Made by a program: the position numbers and the translations under genes. Positions 11,115 through 21,474 of a stretch of 64,000 nt of DNA are shown here, one piece after another (position 1 is the stretch's first letter; the number at the start of each line of letters is the position of its first letter). Below the pieces are notes generated by a model. That model had not been told where the DNA came from and searched no databases. It saw only the letters and a list, made by a program, of their open reading frames with translations. This stretch comes from Cercis canadensis (lineage: Eukaryota > Streptophyta > Magnoliopsida > Fabales > Fabaceae): positions 254,258 to 318,257 of the forward strand of contig QAOA01006617.1 of NCBI GenBank assembly GCA_003255065.1, in the 5' to 3' direction.

Positions 11115-13464
11115 TAGGGGTGTAAGTCAAACCGGCCAAACCTAACCGAACCGGGGCTAAACCGAGTCAAACCAATAGAGCTGGTCCGGTTCACAGTTTG
11201 TTCTTCTGAAAAACCGATAGGACCGGTTCGGTTTTCGGTTTCAATGAAGAAAAACCGGTGATAAACCGAACCGAGTATAGAGATACGACGTCGTTTTGAT
11301 AAATAAGGATCCCTTCCCCGCTTAGTCTTCTTCGACTCCTCCCCCCTCACTTCAGATTTCAGAAATCAGAATCCCTAACTTCAGAATTTTCTCTCGTTCT
11401 CTGACTCTCCCTCCCATTCTTCTTAAATCCCTTACTACGGGTTCTCTCCTTAGCACTCTCCTCCATCGTCGGACCATCGCCGGTGTCTCTGCTGTCTGGG
11501 TGTCGCAGACTTGCAGGTGAGTTACCTGTAGATTTTTTTGGTTTTGTGACTCCTTGCACTCTGGATATTTAAACCCCCTTGGGCCATTCTGTTTTTCTGT
11601 GTGTAATTTTTGGCTTGAGGATTTCTGTGAGTAGTGTAGGATTGCTTTTGTTTCATTTTTGAGATTGAAGGTGTTTTCCTAACGAAACCCATATCAGGAT
11701 TGTTCTGAATTTTTCATTAGAAAAGCTAAAATTGAACTTGAATCTTCTGGGATGTGCGAAAGTTAAACTATAGAAAGCCAAAATGATGATTCTTTGAATC
11801 TTTTGGGATGTGCGAAATCTTTGAATAGTTTGGTAATTTCCTGGTTGATCGCTTGATTTTAGCTCAGACACAGCAGTCTATTTATGTTTACACTTTACAT
11901 TGTTCAGCAACCACCTCAACAGGGCATCATCTGTTTGGCATTTTTGGTGAATGTGGGTGCGTCATTTTAGCTCAAATCCTATACCTTTGTTTGCTCCAGT
12001 GACGACAGCATACCTAGAAACCAATAAAGAGTTTATGTAAACTTGCTTTAGAATCTTGATACCAAATAATAGTTCTACTAGAGGCTTTCATTTACTTTTT
12101 ACAATCTTTCTTCAAAAGTTCAAACTACAAATGTAGGATGCCGGTTACTTGTACACATGTGGTGCTATTGGGCCTAAATGCCAATTGCTGATGCCTTTCT
12201 ACGTTGGTTTTACGTGTTTCTAACTATGATTTTGAATGGCATTTCCTCAATAAGTTAAGAGCTGTCCCTTTATAGTTAAGCCATGTCTGTTACTGGCGTT
12301 TATCCTTGAATGAATGCTTTTGATGCTTCTTCTAGAAACTGTAATGATAGTGGACTTTTGTGGGATTAAATTGTTTTGCAAGCTTTGAGATAATGTTTGG
12401 TTTGACTTTGGTCCGAGGCACATTTCTAGATAGAAATAGCTTTGGATTTGGTTTATCATGATAAGGCTTTGGATTTGAAAAATGTTATTCTTTTCATGTG
12501 TTTCTGATTTTATTTCATGTTGACATTTTTTGTTTTGTTTTGTTTTTGTTTTTTTTAGTAGCACTTACTGCCCAGTGCACCTGATTATGTTCATATGAGC
12601 AGTATGTCATGCTTTACAATGCTGTTTGTAGTTTTTTGAAACAAATTTACTAATTTCTCTAGTAATATAATTAAGTATGATTTGCTTTATGTAATTAAAT
12701 TGTCTTGGTGATAATGCTGTCAAGGAGATTGATGTTATAATGAAAATAGATTGCTTCTGCCATTGTTTATATTGTCTTGATTACTGAATAATATTCCTTT
12801 TGTTGTCAAGGAGATTATATTGTCTTGCTGTCAAGGAGATTGATGTTAGTGATTACTAGTGAGCTGCTGTTGCTGTTTCATAAGTTTTTGTTGTTGAGTT
12901 GGCTGATTTGGTCATTGAACACTGGGATGGCTGATTTGCTGATTTCTTGTTGATTTGGCTGATTATTAATATTCACAACTTATACTTATATGCTTGATGA
13001 GAAATTTTTTGAGTTTGTTATACTTTCTGGGCTCTTTGAACTGTATTATACTTTCTAGGTTTCATTTGAATATTTGACACTGTTGATTTTCATTATTATG
13101 TGGTTTGACAAAGTAAGACCAATATATTTTCATTATCTTTATGTTATATTGTAATTAGATATAGATGGTGGAAAATTTAACAAATTGCAATAATTTGGTC
13201 AAAATAGAAGCCATTTGATTGCTGCCTTTCGGTTTCAGTGATTTACTGGTAGCTTGAAGCCAATAACAAGAGCATGTTAGCAATTTATGGAGACCTTTGG
13301 ATCAGCAGGCCGAACCGACCAAACCGACCAAACCGAACCGAACTAGACTAGTTCGGTTTGGTTCGGTTTTACTCTCAAAAATTCAAAAAATCAAACCGAA
13401 CCGAGTTTCTTCTGGCCAGTCCGATCTCGGTTTGGGGTGAAAACCGAACCAATTACATCCCTAG
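11115..13464. mobile_element. Non-autonomous hAT-type DNA transposon, 2350 bp
   Basis: The ends are TAGGGGTGTAA and TTACATCCCTA, an imperfect terminal inverted repeat. They are flanked by a perfect 8-bp target duplication, GATGTAAT, at 11107-11114 and 13465-13472. Eight-bp duplications define the hAT superfamily. Subterminal regions (11130-11275 and 13310-13450) carry many CGGTT/AACCG motifs in both orientations, the usual binding-site-like clusters of hAT ends. No transposase is encoded. Behind the left end is a GC-richer, pyrimidine-rich stretch (about 11280-11520) ending in a splice-donor-like AGGTGAGTT, followed by T-rich, intron-like sequence, as if a gene 5' end had been captured. Short internal repeats occur (TGTCAAGGAGATT three times, 12718-12845). 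Confidence 0.85.
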
Positions 13465-13472
13465 ATGTAATT
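13465..13472. repeat. Right 8-bp target-site duplication of the hAT element
   Basis: GATGTAAT follows the CCCTA end and is identical to 11107-11114. Confidence 0.85.
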
Positions 13473-14088
13473 ATATATATATAAAATGTAGTGTACTCAT
13501 ACCCTCATTTTTTGAAAAATAGCCGTATCGGCATTTTGTACCATACCAGGTATATAAAAAATTCGTAACAATACCCGTGCAACATAAGTATTTAGTAGTT
13601 TTTTTAAAAAACATATATGGTATAATTTTGTTAGAGATACTGCTTCAAACTTAGTTGATATATGGACTAATTAATTTTATAATTGGATTTAATATTGATA
13701 TACTAAGTTACTAACATTGTAAAAAAATTCCACACAATCACCTAATTTCATATTGCCATGTATAAAAAAAAAAATATTAAAACCATTTAATATTGGTATA
13801 AGAGATCTAATTTCTTTAACGTTGTGGCAATTTTTTATTTGACCATAGTGCGTAGAATTTCACACTTACAATGGACCAAACTAAACTCTTGGAACATTTA
13901 TATATTATCAATTTGATGAATTAATAAATCTATATGTATTAATAATTGTTTTATAGCTTCTCTTATCTTATTTATTCAAATATATGCTTTCAGCCCTTGA
14001 GTTGAAAATTCTGATTTTGTACCAAATGACTTGTAATCGAGTGATATTAAAACTCTATAGATGTAGAGATATATATAAGAAAATTTAT

Positions 14089-14119
<31 letters not shown>

Positions 14120-14333
14120 GACGATTAGGGATGAAATTTTGTCAAAATAGAGTGTGAGATTGAGACATATAAGACATATATTATCCATGTAGTTGAAAGA
14201 CGAAAGTAAGGTTTAATTGGCAATAACATGGAATATGTGCCACCCTAACTTATAAAGCAAGCCACTTATTAGATCACAACTATTTTACAAGTTAAGATGT
14301 GTGGCTGACTGAGTTATTTTGGTGACAAGTATT
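13473..14333. other. 3' flank of MMP copy 2
   Basis: No gene is present. From about 13635 the sequence is homologous in patches to 5240-5798 downstream of MMP copy 1. The first 150 bp (13490-13620) contain CCCGTGCAACATAA, an inverted relative of the ATGTTGCATGGGTA motif in the direct repeats at 9.3 and 10.8 kb. A 30-bp A run lies at about 14089-14112. Confidence 0.5.
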
Positions 14334-15257
14334 TCAAATATACTGGTAGAGTTTGCGTATGCCATCAATATCATCTTCCCCGAGATTCCTCCTCTTACCA
14401 CTATAAGCTGGAAACATAATGGAATCTGGATTGGAGCTATGTCCAAGGCCAAGAAGATGACCTATCTCATGCACAGCAACTGATTCCAAGTCAATTTGGT
14501 TGGAAGATGGATTGCTGCTCCACGATTCATCTCCATCATAATGCATCCTCCCATCTTGTGGCCGGAAAGCATGAGCAAGAACACGGCCGGGCCCGTCAAA
14601 GGGATAACCATCGCCGTGGTCGCGGCTATGGAACCCAATCACTATGTCAGCATCCTCTGCTTTACTAACCTCAGTGAAGGTGAAGTCTGTGATCCTGGCC
14701 CAGCTCAGGAACGCACTTGCAATAGCTGGCCGCACATCATCTATGTTCACCACCTTTACGCTCGACCTGTAGATGTAGCTCAAATCCCTCCTATCAACTG
14801 CCCATTTTGGGGATCCATCAAAGTAGGTGAAGTTGGAAACCATGACCAACCCGTTTCGGTTACGGTTATGTTTGTTAATATCAGCTACTCCACAACGTGG
14901 CAGACTCAATTTTTGGATAGTTGCAGCGTCTAGACGACCAGTGATGTCTAGACCATGAAACTTTTGGTAATCTTCGATGGCTGATTCCAAGTTTTCATCG
15001 AAATTATCAGTGAGAGTGTTTAGATCATGGTGGTGGTGGTTGTTGTGGCTGCCTAAGTAGCCGAATTTTGCGAGGTAGTTTTTCAGTTTACTAAGGCCTT
15101 CTGCTGTTTGTCCTTCGTGGACACCCTCTAAGTTTTGGAGGGTTTTGAAGAATGGGAACTCGCTGTGTTTTATGCTTCTTGATGCAACAAGTGGGAAGGG
15201 GTTCAGAACTAAGAGTAAAAGGAAAAGGGTTAAAAGATGTGCAAGATTAAGAGCCAT
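14334..15257 (-). CDS. Matrix metalloproteinase (matrixin, M10A), copy 2
   Basis: A single-exon gene of 307 residues and a close tandem paralogue of 5799-6704. It has a signal peptide ending near VASRS, a propeptide, the cysteine switch PRCGVAD (about 120-126), the zinc site HEIGHLLGLGH (H263, E264, H267, H273) and a Met-turn at SIMFPAY. Compared with copy 1, the propeptide has gained a His/Asn-rich stretch, GSHNNHHHHD, between the two helical parts, and the catalytic domain ends with one extra residue. The ATG at 15257 is chosen; the longer frame to 15263 would need a TTG start. The encoded protein keeps every catalytic residue and is likely active. Expression may differ because the upstream DNA diverges beyond about 1 kb. 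Confidence 0.95.
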   Translation of the reverse strand: MALNLAHLLTLFLLLLVLNPFPLVASRSIKHSEFPFFKTLQNLEGVHEGQTAEGLSKLKNYLAKFGYLGSHNNHHHHDLNTLTDNFDENLESAIEDYQKFHGLDITGRLDAATIQKLSLPRCGVADINKHNRNRNGLVMVSNFTYFDGSPKWAVDRRDLSYIYRSSVKVVNIDDVRPAIASAFLSWARITDFTFTEVSKAEDADIVIGFHSRDHGDGYPFDGPGRVLAHAFRPQDGRMHYDGDESWSSNPSSNQIDLESVAVHEIGHLLGLGHSSNPDSIMFPAYSGKRRNLGEDDIDGIRKLYQYI

Positions 15258-15334
15258 TGCCAAAAGGTTATTAATTACCTTGAAGAGGGTTTTTTTGGTT
15301 TGCTTGGTTGTTCCACCGTATCTATAAGCGTGGT

Positions 15335-15342
15335 TATTTATA
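15335..15342 (-). promoter_or_regulatory. TATA box of MMP copy 2
   Basis: TATAAATA on the minus strand, 78 bp upstream of the ATG, in the same TGTATAAATA context as the promoter of copy 1. Confidence 0.7.
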
Positions 15343-15419
15343 CACTAAATTTGGTGAAGTTGCAATCGGAAGTGCTGCGTGAGATAGGCCACTACACACC
15401 CTGCTTCACTATGCAGGTA

Positions 15420-16140
15420 GTCTACCATGATATGTTTTAGAGAAAACTATTCGCAAAGTAACACCTTTTTTTTAAAAAAAAAAAAAAATCTTTAGAAATC
15501 TCTCTATAGTTAAAAAAATAATTATAAAATAAGTTAATCAGTACTTTTTTCTTACAAAATCACTAACTCCTGAGTGTAGTGATATCCCTCCTAATTATAA
15601 GAATAACGATGGATGATACCCACTACCACGTTTTCTAAAAAAATGTATTTTTTTTTTATACTTTTGCTACGCCTCTTTGTTCGAACAAAATTAACTCACA
15701 AATTACATCATTACTATTCAGTCACAAGCAATTTGATAGAAAAAAAAAAAAAAAAAAANAAAAAAAAAAAAAAAAAAAACTATTTAGTTGAGGGAGTAGA
15801 TTGCTTGGATGTGATTTTGGATTTGAATTTTTCATATAACCAATATATATATATATGATTAATTTTCTTTATTTTTTTATTTGGTTCTTCTCAGATAGTG
15901 TATGGAAGGCAATTATCTGATGGGCTTACAGGTCTGCTATGGATGGCTCAAGTTGCACTTATTAGAGGGACTTCACCATGTTCTTACAATCATAATCAGT
16001 TAGACTTCACTCACTAATAACCCTTTCACTATAGATTAAAGTGTTTAATCTACGAAGACTACAACAACTTGCTAAATTATTGTTTTTAAATAGGTAATTA
16101 TATCCTTGCCATGATAACCATCTTGATTATATTTTTCCTT
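15420..16140. repeat. Upstream flank of MMP copy 2 and third copy of the array flank block
   Basis: 15480-15575 matches the upstream region of copy 1 (about 7540-7640). 15875-16140 matches the flank blocks at 4290-4620 and 8370-8600, including GGCAATTATCTGATGGGC-, GACTTCACCATG- and CTACGAAGACTACAA-type sequence. A third array unit therefore begins here, but no third MMP gene follows. A poly-A run interrupted by one N lies at 15740-15779. Confidence 0.65.
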
Positions 16141-17428
16141 CTCTATGTATCATCCTCATCCTTCCACATATATAAAAGTATATGCTGTGTCAGGCAGATC
16201 TCAACATATATCTATGGGTTAAGTCAAAGTTCAATTTTAAGAGGCCAAGATGATGCTGTGTATCCAAAACCACATAAAAAGTATCTGAATATATTTTGGA
16301 TCAAGTAGCACACACAAGTGCTTGCCACATGATTCAAAAGGTTAATCTGGCAATATAATTTCCTTCCCCAGAAATCTAAAGACGTTTTCTCAACACATGG
16401 AAATGAGACATTCCTACTATGAAATTCCTCTTGCTTTGAAGAGAAATCCCTCCAAGAAATTCACCGAGGACAAAGACAAAGTGCTTTCTTGTTCAAATCA
16501 AAAACTGCAGTCAAGTACTTCATCATTCCTTCCCATGTAATATTTATATATGAACAAATGAGAACTTTTATAAATAACATAGTTTACCATTATTTGAGGT
16601 TGTTATCTTACCTGATTTCTTCTCAAAATATGATCTAAAGTTAAACATCAATCTACATGCATCAGTTTGTGGATCCATCAAGAGATTAGCGTCTTTTGAC
16701 AACAAATACAAGGCAGCACTTATAGTTATATCAAGTCTATGTTTTTATATGTTCATCACAATGCAGAAACACAGGACATCTCTAGAAAAGAGGCATTTTA
16801 TCTCAATGGATCATCAAGAATAAGGCAAGAAACAACAGTTCAAACAAAATCTCAGAAAGAGGCAAATAGCACTATCTGCATCAGAACTCAGTTCTTAAGT
16901 TTCTCCAACACCAGCAGTTAACTATGTTGTTGACACAATTGCAGGAACAAAGCCATCATACAAGAACATCACAATCAACCATGGCAGCCAAATCTTGTTC
17001 AAACTACTACCAGATAGAACTTGGCGCCATCTACTTGGCACACACGAATCAGGTGTCAAATACCAAATTGAAAAATTAAATCCGTTGAATTGCTAAGCTA
17101 CAGGCTCTGATCTAAGACATTCCGGACCAAATTTTTTTTTGCCAATCATACAAAGCTGTTTAGAAGGAAAGTACAATCACAACTACAGTGAATTACATAA
17201 ATCATATGGCCCACTTCATCAATTTCATATTTCGATATGGAGAAATTGCAAGATATAATATGTCACATGGACCCAAAAGTAAAACTAACTGAAAACCAGC
17301 AACAAATCAATTTCAATTCATTTATACAAAAGTGCATTGTGTTCTCCTCACAATATTAGAAAAAAACAAAATACTGGCATAATAAGATTCATCAACAAAT
17401 TCAGGAGCTCAAATCCTATAAATCTATC
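16141..17428. other. Intergenic; probable 3' UTR of the DUF716 gene at its right end
   Basis: I see no supported gene. Open frames at 16111-16308 and 16739-16921 lack domains and good context. The last 100-200 bp before 17428 would be the 3' UTR of the minus-strand DUF716 gene. Confidence 0.4.
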
Positions 17429-18433
17429 TCAATGATGAGGACCATGACCATTCATACCGGATAGCACCACAATTGCCTTCTGCACTGCCACATTTTCTTC
17501 TTTAATCTCTTCTTCTACATCATCATCAGAATCCAAAGTGAATTGGGTCGAATTCTCAAATGACTGCATTTCTGCTTCAAGTGGTCTATACCTCGAAGAA
17601 TCAAAGCCACCTCCATTTTTTCGAGAAATAACAGAGTACAACCCAGCAAGTACAACCACCATTAGAGCAAGATGGCAATTGAACTGAAGCGTGGCAATTG
17701 CTCTAGCTCTGTGATATTGAGGGTGTCCCTTACACCTGATTGTGTAATTCCCTCTACTCACTTGGTACAAAAAACAACCATGAGCCATCCAGCTCGAGGA
17801 AAAAGACAAACCCATTTGGAAAAACCATGTTCCTTGTAGAATCAATCCAATCCCACGAGCCAATTTAGGGGTATTCGATTTCGGAGATTTCAAATCAAAG
17901 ATTGTAGAGAATACACACACAGCGATAGGCACAAGCAAGAGATCATAATAACGATTTTCAATTCCACTTGGGTCTTTCCTCTGAAGGAAAAACAACAAAA
18001 ATTCTTCCACGAAAGCCAACAAACCAATAAAACTAAGCAATGACGAAGGCAAACGAATAGAATTTCCGAAATTGACCAAGAGGCCCAGAATTGAGTACAA
18101 TAGGAAAAGCAAACCGATAGCTATAACTTGTAATTGAAGCGCGGAACCAACACCGTCGTGTGAGTTGCTCGCGTCAAACAGTGATACCAAGGAGTTGAAA
18201 ATGAACAAGGAGGAAAAAATTGAGACAAAGATGAAAGACAAAGAATAGGGAAATGGGTTTTTCTTGGTTAGCGATTCTGATTTGAGAGATGGTGTTGGTG
18301 GGTGGAGGGAATTGGGAGGAGAAGATGGAATGGAAATTTGAGATTTTGGGTCAGAATCAGAGGCGGTGAGAGCTTCATGAGCCCCAATCAGAATGAATCC
18401 ACCACCAGCTATGGCAAAGGAGAGGAGTCCCAT
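17429..18433 (-). CDS. DUF716 / TMEM45-like multi-pass membrane protein
   Basis: An intronless gene of 334 residues. The N-terminus (MGLLSFAIAGGGFILIGAHE) is the first hydrophobic segment, then comes a Pro/Ser-rich loop (about 26-60). Six or so further membrane segments follow, including LLLVPIAVCVF and ALMVVVLAGLYSV. The block ILQGTWFFQMG (about 196-208) is the hallmark of the TMEM45/DUF716 family, where the equivalent reads LLQGTWFWQ. The C-terminus is an acidic cytosolic-type tail (DSDDDVEEEIKEE) with a His-containing end. The molecular function of the family is unknown. Some plant members have been linked to pathogen responses, but nothing here says more. The start is the first Met, just before the hydrophobic segment. 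Confidence 0.85.
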   Translation of the reverse strand: MGLLSFAIAGGGFILIGAHEALTASDSDPKSQISIPSSPPNSLHPPTPSLKSESLTKKNPFPYSLSFIFVSIFSSLFIFNSLVSLFDASNSHDGVGSALQLQVIAIGLLFLLYSILGLLVNFGNSIRLPSSLLSFIGLLAFVEEFLLFFLQRKDPSGIENRYYDLLLVPIAVCVFSTIFDLKSPKSNTPKLARGIGLILQGTWFFQMGLSFSSSWMAHGCFLYQVSRGNYTIRCKGHPQYHRARAIATLQFNCHLALMVVVLAGLYSVISRKNGGGFDSSRYRPLEAEMQSFENSTQFTLDSDDDVEEEIKEENVAVQKAIVVLSGMNGHGPHH

Positions 18434-19389
18434 TTGTCAGCAAGTCTCTGCTTCACTTTGTGTTTGTGTGTCTAGAGAAATGTTGATCTCAATGTTGGAA
18501 GAAGAAGAAGATCCAAATGGGTTTGAGTATCGGAGATGGTCAAATTCTTCTGCAGCTCAGCCTCGCTCGTCATGTTCGATTATTGGGGAAGGTCAGGGAT
18601 TTGTTTTGATTCTTTACGGGAAGCTTCTGCTGAGTATGAATACAAATGACAGGAGTCAAACGACAGGCCCACTTGCAGCATGGTAATTGGTAACTCCAAA
18701 TGCAACCCCCATGTTTTGCTAACTCATGAATAATGACTATTTTTTTTTTTTTTTTTTACTTTTTGGGGATGAANTTTTTTTTTACTTTGAGGGGATGAAT
18801 AATGACTAATTAGGATGGGTTATAAATTTATAATGGACATGTCACATGTGTGTTTATATAATGTTATTATCATTTTAATTATTATTTTTTAGTTACATGA
18901 TAGTACATAAACTCAAATCCATAATCTCAGTAAAATATAAATTACTTAAATCTCTTAACATTAGGCCACATTTAATGGCTTATCTCAATTATTTTAGTCA
19001 TGTAGATTCCAATTGTATTATAATTATTAATGAGTTTAGCAAAAAATATATTTAGGATCTATTAGACTATTAGTAATAAGAAAATAGTAAATATTATTAT
19101 TTTTTATATATATATTGAGACCTCATCGGCACCCATAATAATGACCCTATGTTGGGAAGTGTTTGAGAACTTTAGAGTCCCCTTTGTCAAAAAAACAAAA
19201 AAAAAAAACCCTTCAATACAAAACTCTCTTTGTGAAGAAAGCATTGTAGCCATCCAATTCACACTTAGATGGCTGAAACTGAATTTTATCTGCATTGATA
19301 TGCTCCACATTAATTTTCCATAAGTTCAATATGATATGTGGGAGATGAATAACAGTATCAAAGAATATTAATATGATACTTGTGTATTA
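18434..19389. other. Intergenic, AT-rich; possible SINE remnant
   Basis: 18434-18690 is probably the promoter and 5' UTR of the DUF716 gene; an open frame on the plus strand there has no family resemblance. A 25-bp doubling of T-rich sequence surrounds the N at 18774. On the minus strand 18985-18890 reads GTGGCCTAATGTTAAGAG and, about 35 bp later, GGATTTGAGTTT, which resemble the A and B boxes of a tRNA-derived SINE. No other structure is evident. Confidence 0.4.
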
Positions 19390-19974
19390 CTTCTCATGCC
19401 CTTTCTTCTATTATTTTTACTAAAAAAGGTAGACATGCATTTTATTAAACTACCACTTAGCATTTACAAAAAAGTGTTAATGGAGTCAATTAAGCTATAG
19501 ATCAATTAGTCACAAGACTCTCATTGTAAAAAAAGAGTCTTGTGTTCGAGGCCTCTCATCGACAAAATGAGAGTTTTAAACTGCTTTTCACATAAAGTTA
19601 TAGTTGTGGGTACTTTGACAACGGAACCTCTAAAGCAAGAATGACTCACCTTAAATTTAGTAAGTCTAGCTCCATTCAAAGGTTTGAGTTAAATCATAGT
19701 TCTTGGTTTATAANAAAAAAAAAAAAAAAAAAAAAAAGTGTTAATGAAGAAAATTACATATGGAAGAGTAGCATCCCACCTAACAAAACTGTTCATTGAA
19801 CTTAAATAGACAAACAAACCATTATATATCATTCTAAAACCAACAATCACCATATACTTGTATTTTGTGTTACATACTGTTTAAAAAAAAAATTATTACT
19901 ATACGCAACATAATATGCCGTTTTAAAAATTGTAACCTTTTTAGTAAAAATAATAGAAGAAAGGGCATGAGAAG
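19390..19974. mobile_element. MITE with 40-bp terminal inverted repeats, 585 bp
   Basis: The left end (19390-19430, beginning CTTCTCATGCCC) is repeated inverted at 19935-19974 with only one A of difference in an A run. Both sides are near TTA trinucleotides (19387-19389; 19978-19980), which would suit a PIF/Harbinger target duplication, but the right end has three extra G, so the class is uncertain. The interior holds a short inverted repeat (CAAGACTCT... AGAGTCTTG) with a B-box-like GTTCGAGGC, and an A run with one N at 19714. Confidence 0.7.
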
Positions 19975-21474
19975 GGGTTAAGAAGAGGTGAATCATTGTT
20001 TTCATTTCTCCCTTTCTCTCCTAGCGAATAGTGGTCATAATTGTAATAATTCTTAATTATGATATGTCTTACAAGTTGATAAAAAGACAACATAAAAGCA
20101 TTTTTTTTCCAAAATAAAATGATGCATGCAAATAGTTGAATTGTACGCTATGTTGATATTTTTTGCAGAATTGTTAAATAGAAGTAATGATTTTAAAAGA
20201 AATGACTTGAAAATAAATTTGACATAATATACAATATATTATACTATTATAAAAATATGTATGAATATGAATGCATATAGGAATTATCCTTTTTTTCATT
20301 TTGCCTTTTATATCACGGAATTGTGAAGGAGGATGAAACTCTCGTGAGGTGCACATGATAAACGAAACCGATGTAATTGAAATCCTCGTGAGTCTCACAT
20401 GATAAACGTAACCAATGTAATTGTATAGAGGCATATTGACACAAAAAGTACACTCTTTAAAATTATTTATGCATGTAGATAGTTTCCAAACAATTTATCA
20501 AAATAGTTCTATTTTAAATAAAAAATTATAAAAAAAATAAGTAAAGTTCCTGCTATTTAGGAAATAGAGATAAAACATCAACAGTGCTACTAATACAAAA
20601 TAGCAAAATTAGAAACATCTCCTCTCTCTCTTTTTTTTTTTNTTTTTCACCCATTCTTTCTTCTCTTCTATTCTCTTATCTTTCTTCTTCCCTTTCTTAC
20701 ACCCTTTCTTCTCTTCTCTTTCTCTTTTTCTTTGTTATGATCCTGCTACTTGCTGTACATGGAATCATTAAGGTCTTATCAAATGCAAGACAACAAGGTT
20801 TAATTTATCTTTTTTCTATACTATTGTGTAATGATTGCAGATCCGTTATTTTAATACAATGAAATTCAAAAGAACTCACTGTAAAGTAGCAGAATTTAAT
20901 GTCATTTTGCCTTTTATTTTTTGGGGCACAACTATCTTATACTCTTTGATGTGATTTATTATCACATCTTTAACTTTTTTATATAATTTTAATAGTATAT
21001 TATATTAGTTTAGTATAATTAACATAATTTAAATTTTACTAAACTAATATTTAAGTTATACTAAAAAAAATTTAAGTGAATTTAATAAAATTTAAATTAT
21101 ATAAATTGTATAAAACTAATACAATATAAAATTAAAATATAATAATAGATCTCATCAAGAAATATAGCATAGCATCTCCTATTTTTTAATTAAAAATCTT
21201 ATTTTAGTAGTTATTTTTAAAATATTTAAATACATAAATTCTTTTTAAAATTATATTTTTTAAGTGAATAAACCTGCAACCCATGCCAATTGCCAATGCC
21301 AGGGGGTCCCACTATCAAATATTTGCTCTTATCGGTAATTACAAAGGACATGACACAACCCAAGCAGCGGAATGTGAGTGTAGATAAATACTCTGTAGAT
21401 AGATAGTCTCCTGTTATCAGTGTGGTCTTTGAAGTTGCTGAGAGGAGAAGCATTCGAATAAAAAACACACAAAG
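19975..21474. other. Intergenic, very AT-rich, with a small tandem repeat
   Basis: No gene is evident. 20340-20421 contains two copies of a 40-bp unit (CTCGTGAG...ACATGATAAACG...ATGTAATTG), diverged by several bases. A CT-rich run with an N lies at 20619-20745. The last 150 bp should be the promoter and 5' UTR of the CREG-like gene. Confidence 0.45.

Noticed and set aside
14496-14933. 145-residue frame on the plus strand across MMP copy 2 (and 5958-6182 across copy 1)
   Set aside because: These are antisense shadows of the conserved MMP coding sequence; the minus-strand frame has full catalytic motifs.
19535-19560. Transfer RNA gene (GTTCGAGGC as a T-arm)
   Set aside because: No acceptor stem or anticodon arm can be drawn; it is at most a SINE-like B box inside a MITE.
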